From Halorussus gelatinilyticus (GTDB taxonomy: Archaea; Halobacteriota; Halobacteria; Halobacteriales; Haladaptataceae): a stretch of DNA of 64,000 nt. Within the stretch, counting starts at the first letter, position 1; every line of letters starts with the position of its first letter. Location of the stretch: assembly GCF_023238445.1 (NCBI RefSeq), contig NZ_CP096658.1:3534001-3598000 (forward strand), written 5' to 3'. The notes under the pieces are model-generated. The model made no database searches. It was not told where the DNA came from and saw only the letters and a list, made by a program, of their open reading frames with translations. Shown piece after piece: positions 39,795-46,986 of the stretch. A program made the position numbers and the translations under genes.

Positions 39795-41738
39795 TCATTC
39801 GCTTCGCATGTCGTCGACCCGCGACGAGAGTTCCTCGATGGCCCGAGTCTGCTCGCGGGTCGCGTCCACGATGTCGTCGGTCGCGTTCTCGACCTGCTGG
39901 GTCTGGTCGCGCACGTCCTCGACGGTCGCCATCACCTGCTCGACGTTTGCGGCCTGTTCGTCGTTGGCCTGCGCGACCTCGGTCACGCCGGTCGCGGCCT
40001 CCTCGACCGCGTCGGCGATCTCTTCGAGCGCGACCAGCGCGTCCTCTATCTCGTCGCCGGCGAACTTGACCTGTTCGTTGGACTCCTCGACGGCGACGAC
40101 GGTCTCGTTGGCCTGGGACTGTATCTCCTCGATGCGCTCGGCTATCTCCTCGGTGTGTTCGCGCGTCTCGTTGGCCAGTTCCTTCACCTCGTCGGCGACG
40201 ACCTCGAACCCGCTTCCGGCCTCGCCCGCGCGCGCCGCCTCGATGTTGGCGTTGAGTGCGAGCAGGTTGGTCTGGTCGGCCACCTCGGCGATGACCTCGA
40301 CCACGTCCTCTATCTCGTCCATCTGGGATTCGAGTTCGGTCACGGTGTCCACGAGGTCGTCGCTCATCTCGATGACCTCGTCGGTGGCCTCGCGCGCGCC
40401 CTGACTGGATTCGAGACCGCTGTCGGCCGACGCCTTCGCCTGCTCGGCGGCGGAGGCGACCTCGTCGGAACTGGCCGCGACCTCCTCCATGCTAGCCGAG
40501 AAGTTCTCCATCTGGGTGGCGACCTCCGAGAGCTGTTCGGTCTGGGAATCGACGCGCTCGTCTATCGTCTCCGCCGACTCCGCGGCCTGTTCGACCGAGC
40601 TTTCGAGTTCGTCGGCCTTCTCGCCGACGCGCTCGGTCAGCGCCTCGAAGCGCTCGGCCATCGCGTTGACCTGATCGACGACTTCTATCAGCGATTCGTC
40701 CACCACGTCGTACTCGTCCTCGAAGGAGGCACGGGCCGAGAGGTCGCCCATCTCCATCGCGGTCAGCGTGCCGATGAGTTCCTCGACCAGCGAGGTGATG
40801 CCCTCCCGTCGGTGGATGTCCTCGGTGCGGTCGCGGACCGTCTCGACCACCGCGATGAGGTCGCCGTCGTCGTACAGCGGCATCGCCGAAAACTCTATCT
40901 TGCGCTCCTCGCCGTCGCGGGTCACCATCTCGCCCTCGTCGGTGTAGAGCGTTCGCGTGGTGTCTGCCTTCTCGACGTCGAACTCGGTGTGGGCCGACTC
41001 GGGGGCCTCGGCCACCTTGTCGGCCAGCGTCTTCACGCGGCGACCGTCCGGGTAGAACGCCTCGCTGGCGTTTTCGAGTCCGAGCGCCTCCTCGGATTCG
41101 ACGCCGGTGAGCTCCGCGAGCGCGGAGTTCCACGCCGCGACCTTGCTCCGCTCCGTGTCGAGCATGAACACCGGGACGCCGATGCCGTCGAGCAGGTCGT
41201 CGTCGTCCACGTTGAGTTCTTCCTCGGCCTCGTCATCGCTCGCCCCGGCCGCCCCGTAGGCACCGAGTCCGGCCTGCATGTCGGCCATCGTCGCCGAGAG
41301 CGCCGACTGGAGTTCGTCTTCGGCCCGAGCGAGTTCCTCGGCGACCGCCTCGTTGCCCGCGCCGAGTCGGTGTTCGAGTCGCTCGAACGTCTCGCTGACG
41401 AGTCGTTCGACGCCGACGCCGTAGGTGCCGGCGAACGTCTCTGCGGGGACCGAAGCGGCAGCGTGGCGTCGCCCGAGGTCGGTGGCGTCGCCCGCCGCCG
41501 CCTTCGGGTCGTCGAGTACCTGTCCGAGGTGGACTGCTTGGGCCTGTTGGAGGTCGTCGCTCACGTCGGCGTCCCGATACGTGTCGGAGAGCTCTGATCG
41601 CGTGACCGTTCCTCCCGACGAGACGGACACGTCTCCGGTCTGCGTGCCTCCGTCGAACGTCACGTTTCGTTGGTGTTCGTCGTGTCGTTCCGCATTACGT
41701 AAACTCGTTAAAATTTTCAGCAGCCTGTCCCGGACCAT
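39795..41738 (-). CDS. Soluble methyl-accepting transducer with PAS domain
   Basis: 647 residues from ATG 41738, which sits 28 nt from a TTTATA box (leaderless). No transmembrane helix, so a cytoplasmic Htr. Regions: about 50-160, a helical segment with DLGRRHAAASVPAETFAGTY, reminiscent of the tail of globin-coupled sensors; about 185-300, a PAS domain (GIGVPVFMLDTERSKVAAWN ... ERKIEFSAMPLYDDGDLIAV); about 310-360, a HAMP-like linker (TAMEMGDLSARASFEDEYDV); 370-640, the MCP signalling coiled coil with the hairpin tip IAEVADQTNLLALNANIEAA. The ligand is unknown. Neighbours cheF and HEAT protein place it in the taxis locus. Confidence 0.88.
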   Translation of the reverse strand: MVRDRLLKILTSLRNAERHDEHQRNVTFDGGTQTGDVSVSSGGTVTRSELSDTYRDADVSDDLQQAQAVHLGQVLDDPKAAAGDATDLGRRHAAASVPAETFAGTYGVGVERLVSETFERLEHRLGAGNEAVAEELARAEDELQSALSATMADMQAGLGAYGAAGASDDEAEEELNVDDDDLLDGIGVPVFMLDTERSKVAAWNSALAELTGVESEEALGLENASEAFYPDGRRVKTLADKVAEAPESAHTEFDVEKADTTRTLYTDEGEMVTRDGEERKIEFSAMPLYDDGDLIAVVETVRDRTEDIHRREGITSLVEELIGTLTAMEMGDLSARASFEDEYDVVDESLIEVVDQVNAMAERFEALTERVGEKADELESSVEQAAESAETIDERVDSQTEQLSEVATQMENFSASMEEVAASSDEVASAAEQAKASADSGLESSQGAREATDEVIEMSDDLVDTVTELESQMDEIEDVVEVIAEVADQTNLLALNANIEAARAGEAGSGFEVVADEVKELANETREHTEEIAERIEEIQSQANETVVAVEESNEQVKFAGDEIEDALVALEEIADAVEEAATGVTEVAQANDEQAANVEQVMATVEDVRDQTQQVENATDDIVDATREQTRAIEELSSRVDDMRSE

Positions 41739-41766
41739 CTTATTCCGGAAAGAGACACCAACCGGA

Positions 41767-41772
41767 TATAAA
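41767..41772 (-). promoter_or_regulatory. TATA box of the transducer gene
   Basis: Minus strand TTTATA(TCC), 28 nt before ATG 41738. It fits leaderless transcription and decides the start over the longer frame to 41783, whose extra residues overlap the box. Confidence 0.65.
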
Positions 41773-41905
41773 GCTTTACTCAAATTTCACGCGCGATAAC
41801 CTCGTCCGCTCGCGCCGATTGTCCGCCGCCTCGGGCGTTCGGCGACCGGTGACGGGTGACCGGCGACGGGCGGCCAGCGAATCTTCGACGACCCCGCCCC
41901 GCGGC

Positions 41906-41965
41906 GACTTCCTCCGCGACGACTTCCTCCGCGACGACTTCCTCCGCGACGACTTCCTCCGCGAC
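41906..41965 (+). repeat. Tandem 15-bp repeat, four exact units
   Basis: Unit GACTTCCTCCGCGAC at 41906, 41921, 41936 and 41951, followed by a degenerate fifth. It lies between the HEAT-repeat gene stop (41990) and the transducer promoter. On the minus strand it would read as a Ser-Arg-Arg-Lys-Ser repeat, but no credible gene contains it. Confidence 0.8.
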
Positions 41966-41989
41966 GACTCCACCGACACCTCGACGCGA

Positions 41990-43210
41990 CTACCCACGAC
42001 CGCCCAGTTTCGACAGCGCGGAGAACGCGCGTTTCCGGACGTCCTCGTCGTCGGTGTCGTCGATAATCTCGTTGAGGCGTCTGCGCGCGCGCTCGCCCCC
42101 GACCTTGCCGAGCGTGAACGCGGCTTTGGCCCGCGCGTCGCCGCTCGCTTCCGGGTCGTCCAGCACTTCGAGCAGCGCGTCCTCCGCGACTTCGCCGCCG
42201 ACTTCGGCGATACTCGTCGCGGCGAACTGCGCGGTCATCCCGTCCTTGTCGTCCAGCACGGACGCCAGCGCCCGAATCGCGGACTCGCGGTTGTCGTCGC
42301 CCGCGACGCGGCCGAGCAACCACGCCGCGTTCCGGCGCTGGTGGGCCTGTGTGCCTTGGTCCAGGATATCGACCAGCGAGTCCACGACGCTCCGGTGGTC
42401 GGTCGCGCTCAACTTCTCGACCATCCGCTCGCGGAGTTCGTGGCTCTGCTGGCCCGGTGCGTTCGAGAGGAGTTCGATGAGCGAGAACACCGCGGCCCGC
42501 CGGACCGCCTCGTTCTCGTCGGAGAGCAGCGACACCAACGCGTCCAGCGGTTTCGCGCTCCCGAAGTTGCCCAGCGAGTTGGCCGCGATGCGCCGAACCG
42601 TCTCGCTGTCGTCGTTCAGTAGGTCGAGCAACGCCGACAGCGCCTCGTCGCCGCCGATGCGACCGAGTGAGTCGGCGGCCTCCCGACGGACCTCGACGCT
42701 GTCGTCGCCCAATCGTTTCCTGAGCGCCGACACCGCTCGGGGGTCTTCGACGCGGCCGAGAGCGCGAGCGACGCGCGCTCGAACCCGCGGGTCGGGGTCG
42801 CCGAGTCGCCGGACCAGCGCCTTCGTCCCGGCCTTGTTCCCGATGCGCCCCAGCGCGTTGGCCGACGCCATCCGAAGTTCGGGTTGGTCGGCCGAGAGCG
42901 TCTCGACCAGCGCCTCGGCCCGCGCCCACTCTGCCCCCTCTGTCGGCACCTCCTCGCCGGTCAGCGCGGCGACGAGTCGTTCGACGGCGTGGCGCTGGTC
43001 GAGCGCGTCGATCGCCGCCGCGCGCACCTCCTCGCTGTCGTCGTCCTGGACGGCCGTCACGAGCGGGTCCAACACCTTCTCGTCGGGAGCGTCTACTTCT
43101 CCTAGGATGTCGGCCGCGCGCCGACGGACTGGCTCGCTGTTGCTCTTCGCCAACAGCGAGGTGAGTTGGTCCACGTCGCCCGTCTTTTCCAGTTCGAACA
43201 GCGAAGTCAC
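41990..43210 (-). CDS. HEAT/PBS-lyase-repeat scaffold protein of the taxis locus
   Basis: 406 residues made of about 11 HEAT_PBS-type repeats of 30-32 residues (pattern A-x-x-L-G-R-x-x-x-x-x-A-x-x-x-L, for example VRARVARALGRVEDPRAVSA, VRREAADSLGRIGGDEALSA, VRRIAANSLGNFGSAKPLDA). Cytoplasmic alpha-solenoid for protein binding. Halobacterium carries a HEAT-repeat protein beside its cheF genes that interacts with the taxis machinery, so this is a likely equivalent. No enzymatic residues seen. Confidence 0.85.
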   Translation of the reverse strand: MTSLFELEKTGDVDQLTSLLAKSNSEPVRRRAADILGEVDAPDEKVLDPLVTAVQDDDSEEVRAAAIDALDQRHAVERLVAALTGEEVPTEGAEWARAEALVETLSADQPELRMASANALGRIGNKAGTKALVRRLGDPDPRVRARVARALGRVEDPRAVSALRKRLGDDSVEVRREAADSLGRIGGDEALSALLDLLNDDSETVRRIAANSLGNFGSAKPLDALVSLLSDENEAVRRAAVFSLIELLSNAPGQQSHELRERMVEKLSATDHRSVVDSLVDILDQGTQAHQRRNAAWLLGRVAGDDNRESAIRALASVLDDKDGMTAQFAATSIAEVGGEVAEDALLEVLDDPEASGDARAKAAFTLGKVGGERARRRLNEIIDDTDDEDVRKRAFSALSKLGGRG

Positions 43211-43294
43211 GACTGACCGATGGAATTGAGCCGAGAAAAAACGTTGTGTTACGCGGTCGAAACGGAGAGGAAGGTCAGTTGGAAGCGATGCGAG

Positions 43295-43897
43295 TTAGAC
43301 CGTGACCGCGCTCTCTTGGGAGAGCGACTGGGGCACGTTCGCGCGGTAGAGCGTCACTGCGCCGTACTGGGTAGTGAGCTTCAGCTTGACTTCCTCGCCC
43401 TCGCCGAGGCCGGTCCCACTTTCGCGGATGGCAGTGGCATCCATCGTAATCTTGAAGCGGTCGTCCTGTGTGTTGAGGACGGGCTCGGAGCCGTCGGGGT
43501 CCTTGATGGCGCTGACGCCGAACTCGGTGCCGTTCAGCGTGTCGGGCTTGGCGGTGTTGTGGACCAGCGTCCTCGCTTCGTTCGGACCGATCCACTCAAT
43601 GGTGGCCGCAGAGAGGTTGATGTCTGCGGACCCGGAGCCACGCATGACCGTCAGGTTGATCTGTTCGACTTTCTCGTTGGCCACGTCACCGAACGCGCTG
43701 ACGACCTGCACACGGTTCGAGACCTGCGCGCTGGACTCCTGACCAGTCTGTTCGGACTTGGTCTGGAGGAATCCAGCCGTGTTGATGAGCACGCCCGCTG
43801 CGATTGCCGCGACGAGCACCATCGCGATGAACACGATGAGTGTACCGATACCGACTTGACCTCTGTCAGTTAGCCGTTCTTTGATTTTTTCTTTCAT
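43295..43897 (-). CDS. arlA: Archaellin (major archaellum filament protein)
   Basis: 200 residues. The short basic leader [13 protein letters not shown] precedes the class III signal: [20 protein letters not shown], with prepilin-peptidase cleavage predicted after Gly13. The hydrophobic helix that forms the filament core spans about 14-40. The remainder is a beta-rich, Asn-x-Ser/Thr-containing outer domain ([11 protein letters not shown]-type turns) with candidate N-glycosylation sites at NLT, NLS and NGT. It is a single archaellin here. The symbol arlA follows current haloarchaeal usage (formerly flgA/flaA). Confidence 0.93.
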   Translation of the reverse strand: MKEKIKERLTDRGQVGIGTLIVFIAMVLVAAIAAGVLINTAGFLQTKSEQTGQESSAQVSNRVQVVSAFGDVANEKVEQINLTVMRGSGSADINLSAATIEWIGPNEARTLVHNTAKPDTLNGTEFGVSAIKDPDGSEPVLNTQDDRFKITMDATAIRESGTGLGEGEEVKLKLTTQYGAVTLYRANVPQSLSQESAVTV

Positions 43898-43918
43898 TTT
43901 CTCACGTCCTGTCCGAAC

Positions 43919-43935
43919 GTCAATGTGACATTGAC
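43919..43935. promoter_or_regulatory. Palindrome upstream of the archaellin gene
   Basis: GTCAATG-TGA-CATTGAC, a perfect 7-bp dyad with a 3-bp spacer, 21 nt before the archaellin ATG. A TTTTATTA box lies about 70-80 nt before the ATG (near 43967-43980, minus strand), so the dyad sits downstream of the likely transcription start. It is a candidate operator. Confidence 0.5.
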
Positions 43936-44089
43936 TACGGACTCTATGCGGAACGAAACGAAGCTCCGTAATAAAACTACGGCCGAGATTATCAGACCTG
44001 ATATTGGGTATATTGAAAGTACTGAAATCGGATACGTAACGTCAGTAGCGGTCGAACGGTCGGAACGAGAGAACGTCGATCAGGGAGAG

Positions 44090-44371
44090 TCATTCGGTCG
44101 CGGTGATGCTGTAGATGACGAACAGGTACCCGACGGTCGTGATGAGATAGTTGACCGACAGCAGTATCCGAGTCTGTTCGAATCGGGTCACGAAGGCGCT
44201 CACGGTCGTCGCTATCGCGGCCGCGACGATGAGCGTGAACCCGATGGAGAGGTGGAACATCGCCTGTCGGGACGTTCGGTTGTACGCTCGGACCGCGAGT
44301 CCGACCATCGAGAGACCGGCAGTTGCTAAAGTGACGCTAAACACGACGTACAGCAGTTCAATTGTTTGCAT
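44090..44371 (-). CDS. Small three-helix membrane protein (DUF7521-type)
   Basis: 93 residues with three hydrophobic helices (about 4-27, 39-62, 69-90), starting MQTIELLYVVFSVTLATAGL. It resembles a haloarchaeal DUF7521 family I recall from operons with a small winged-helix protein. It follows such a gene here by 87 bp on the same strand. Role unknown; possibly a membrane partner of the regulator. Confidence 0.7.
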   Translation of the reverse strand: MQTIELLYVVFSVTLATAGLSMVGLAVRAYNRTSRQAMFHLSIGFTLIVAAAIATTVSAFVTRFEQTRILLSVNYLITTVGYLFVIYSITATE

Positions 44372-44458
44372 GGTTTTCCTCTGCTGAGAGGCCGCCCGCC
44401 GACGAGCGGCGTCCGAATCGACGGGAAGTCGGTCGGCGGTCTCCGGGGGAGCGTCGGC

Positions 44459-44797
44459 TCATTCCGCTTTCAGGTCGCGCCAGACGTCCGCCAGCGAGTT
44501 GTCCACTTCCGGGCGGTCGTCCACGGACACGTCGATGTGTTCCTCCTCGAAGGCGAATTCGAGCGCGTCCACGTTACGTCGATAGACCTTCGTGCGCCGC
44601 CCTTCGTCGGAGAACTCTCTGCCCGACAGTTCGAGCAGGTCGGCCTCGGTGAGTTCCTCGATGCGACGATAGCTGGTCGCTATCGGAATTTCGAGTTCGT
44701 CACTCAGTTCCTGGGCCGACATCGGCTCGTTCGTGGCGCGGAGTATCTCGGCGTTGTACTTGTTGCCGAGCACCCGGAGCAGTTCCACGGCCTCCAT
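44459..44797 (-). CDS. Winged-helix transcriptional regulator beside archaellin
   Basis: 112 residues, ArsR-like winged helix: VELLRVLGNKYNAEILRATN, PMSAQELSDELEIPIATSYR (recognition helix SYRRIEEL) and wing KVYRRNVDALEFAFEEE. Acidic C-terminus. It lies between cheW and archaellin with a small membrane protein. The setting suggests a regulator of motility, comparable in role to the euryarchaeal archaellum regulator EarA, but sequence-level identity with EarA cannot be claimed. Confidence 0.78.
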   Translation of the reverse strand: MEAVELLRVLGNKYNAEILRATNEPMSAQELSDELEIPIATSYRRIEELTEADLLELSGREFSDEGRRTKVYRRNVDALEFAFEEEHIDVSVDDRPEVDNSLADVWRDLKAE

Positions 44798-44909
44798 CAG
44801 TTACCGCGTTTGAAAACGTGGGTTAAAAAGGTACCGTAGGCGACCCGTCAACGGACTCGAAGTGGTCGGCGTCGGAACAGTAAAGTGGTCGCCGCGGGAC
44901 GCTCCGAAC

Positions 44910-45326
44910 ATGCCAGAGACAGTCGGCGGCGTTCAGGTTCTCGAATTCCGGCTCGAGGACCGGAAGTACTGCATCGACATCGCTCACGTGGACGAAATCG
45001 TGGACAAGGACGAACTGACACCGCTCCCGAACTCCGAGCCACGTGTCGAGGGCGTGATGGACCTGCGGGGCATCACGACGACCATCATCAACCCCAAGAA
45101 GGTGCTGGACCTCGAAGAGACCGAGACGGGCGAGCGCGTGGTCGTCCTCGAGTCCGACGACGACGAGAAGGGGAACGTCGGGTGGCTCATCGACGCCGTG
45201 AACCAAGTCGTCAGCATCGACACCGACGAGGTGGACGAGAGCGTCGAGAGCGGGTCGGTCCGAGGCATCGTCCGGCAGGACGACGACTTCGTGGTCTGGG
45301 TCAAACCCGAGGAAATCAACAACTGA
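44910..45326 (+). CDS. cheW: CheW coupling protein
   Basis: 138 residues. Full CheW fold: VQVLEFRLEDRKYCIDIAHV, then LPNSEPRVEGVMDLRGITTT (the conserved P-x-x-x-x-G-x-x-x-L-R-G motif), NPKKVLDL, and GWLIDAVNQVVSIDTDEVDE. It bridges transducers to CheA. A CAGTAAAG box centred about 27 nt before ATG 44910 fits a leaderless transcript, excluding the upstream frame. Oriented away from the archaellin side genes. Confidence 0.94.
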   Translation: MPETVGGVQVLEFRLEDRKYCIDIAHVDEIVDKDELTPLPNSEPRVEGVMDLRGITTTIINPKKVLDLEETETGERVVVLESDDDEKGNVGWLIDAVNQVVSIDTDEVDESVESGSVRGIVRQDDDFVVWVKPEEINN

Positions 45327-45354
45327 GAGACGGGCTGCCGTTCTGCGGGTTTTC

Positions 45355-46551
45355 CTATCGGTCGCGCGTGACGGTCTCGCCCGGTGCGATTCCGACGCCC
45401 GGCGAGAGCTTCGTGCCCGCGTTCAGCGCGACGTTGATACCAGTTTTCGCCTCGTCGCCGACGACGACGCCGAACTTCCGACGGTCGGTCGAGACGCGCT
45501 CACCCTTCACCGTGAGTTTCACCGGTTGGTCGTCGTGGCGGAGGTTCGCCACCGTCGTCCCCGCGCCGAAATTGACGTTCCGGCCCAGTACGCTGTCGCC
45601 GACGTAGCTCAGGTGACCGACGGTGGCTCCTGCCATCAGGACGCTGTTTTTGACTTCGACGCCGTGGCCGACGTGGGCGTCCTCGCCGACGAGCGTCGCG
45701 CCGCGGACGTAGGCGTTCGGGCCGACGCTCGCGCCCGAGCGCACGAGCGCGGGACCCTCGATGACCACGCCGGCGTCGATGCTCGCGCCCTCCTCGACCA
45801 CGACGTCGCCCCGGAGGTCGGCGTTCTCGTGGACCGACCCCCGGACGTCTCGCTCCAGTTCGCCGAGTTTCCACTCGTTGGCCGCCAGCAGTTCCCACGG
45901 CCGGCCCACGTCGAGCCAGCGGTCGATTTCGACCGCCGTGACCTCGTGTTCCGCGATGGTCCGGGCCAACACGTCGGTGATCTCGTGCTCGCCGCGCTCG
46001 CTCGCGGGCACGTCCAGCCACTCGCGGGCCTCGGCGGGAAACACGTACGCGCCGGTGTTGGCGAGGTCGGTCGGCGGGTCGGCGGGCTTCTCCACGATGT
46101 CGGTGACGGTCTCGCCGTCCGTCGAGAGGACGCCGTAGCTCGTCGGGTCGGCGACGCGGTGCGCGCCGACGCTCGGCCCGGCCGCGAACAACCGCTCGAC
46201 GCCCGCAGGGTCGTAGAGGTTGTCGCCGTTCAGCACCGCGAACGCGCCGTCGAGGTGTTCGCGGGCCGCACGCACCGCGTCGGCGGTCCCGGCCTGTTCG
46301 TGCTGGACCGCGTACTCCACGGGGATGCCCGCGTACTCCTCGCCGAAGTACTCGCGCACCGCGTCGGCCTCGTAGCCGACGACGAAGACGAGTTCGTCCG
46401 CGCCCGCGCGTACCGCGGCGTCCGCGGCGTGGGCGGCCAGCGGTCGGTCGGCGGCCGGAAGCATCGGCTTGGGGAGCGACGCCGACAGCGGCCGAATTCG
46501 AGTGCCTTCGCCGGCGGCGAGGACGACTGCCTGAATCCTCTCGGCTGTCAT
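45355..46551 (-). CDS. glmU: Bifunctional sugar-1-phosphate nucleotidylyl-/acetyltransferase (archaeal GlmU)
   Basis: 398 residues. N-terminal nucleotidyltransferase: VVLAAGEGTRIRPLSASLPK (G-x-G-T-R signature, Lys) and AVLNGDNLYDP (metal Asp). A left-handed beta-helix from about 250 (VEEGASIDAGVVIEGPALVR, VGPNAYVRGATLVGEDAHVG) ends in the acetyltransferase signature KFGVVVGDEAKTGIN. Expected to acetylate glucosamine-1-P and form UDP-GlcNAc. ATG 46551 is chosen because TAACAAAG lies 24 nt upstream; the longer frame would start inside the motif region. Convergent with cheW. Confidence 0.88.
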   Translation of the reverse strand: MTAERIQAVVLAAGEGTRIRPLSASLPKPMLPAADRPLAAHAADAAVRAGADELVFVVGYEADAVREYFGEEYAGIPVEYAVQHEQAGTADAVRAAREHLDGAFAVLNGDNLYDPAGVERLFAAGPSVGAHRVADPTSYGVLSTDGETVTDIVEKPADPPTDLANTGAYVFPAEAREWLDVPASERGEHEITDVLARTIAEHEVTAVEIDRWLDVGRPWELLAANEWKLGELERDVRGSVHENADLRGDVVVEEGASIDAGVVIEGPALVRSGASVGPNAYVRGATLVGEDAHVGHGVEVKNSVLMAGATVGHLSYVGDSVLGRNVNFGAGTTVANLRHDDQPVKLTVKGERVSTDRRKFGVVVGDEAKTGINVALNAGTKLSPGVGIAPGETVTRDR

Positions 46552-46575
46552 TGGCAGTACAACTCGGGGCGGAGC

Positions 46576-46584
46576 CTTTGTTAC
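46576..46584 (-). promoter_or_regulatory. TAACAAAG motif, copy 9 (glmU)
   Basis: Minus strand GTGGTAACAAAGGCTCC, 24 nt before ATG 46551. Core promoter position for a leaderless gene. Divergent from copy 10. Confidence 0.75.
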
Positions 46585-46763
46585 CACCTGCTTGCGGCGA
46601 CGTAAGTGTGAGCTACCGGACCGATTTCGCGGCCTGCCGTCGTTTCACGCGCCGCCAGAGCGTCGGGCGAACGGCGGTACGCCCCGAAAACCGTTTCACC
46701 CGTTTCAAGATAAGTTCGGCCTACGGCCGGCGTATTTCCTCCTACCGGGAAGTCAGCGAGCGT

Positions 46764-46772
46764 ATAACAAAG
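46764..46772 (+). promoter_or_regulatory. TAACAAAG motif, copy 10 (glmS)
   Basis: GCGTATAACAAAGGGC, 213 nt before ATG 46986 of glmS. A long leader or additional promoter is implied. Confidence 0.6.
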
Positions 46773-46932
46773 GGCACCCGACGCCATCTGTCGAACAGCA
46801 CCCGCTTCCCGTAGCTCGGGGCGGTCAGGACGGTACAATGCTCGATGGAGTAGCCCGGACGAACGATAGGCGCAGATTATGTGACGGTCAGTGCGCCGTC
46901 CCGAACGACTTTCGAACTACGACCCTCTAACC

Positions 46933-46986
46933 ATGATAGCTACCAATACGACGCCCACGACCGAGACGCCGGGGGTGTACTGCTGA
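46933..46986 (+). CDS. Possible leader mini-ORF overlapping glmS start
   Basis: Seventeen codons (MIATNTTPTTETPGVYC), with TGA sharing its A with the glmS ATG (TGATG). Thr-rich; no homology. May be chance. Another 30-codon frame from 46838 ends just before it. Confidence 0.25.
   Translation: MIATNTTPTTETPGVYC

Noticed and set aside
41906-41965. Possible CRISPR-like array
   Set aside because: Units are contiguous 15-mers with no spacers; it is a minisatellite.
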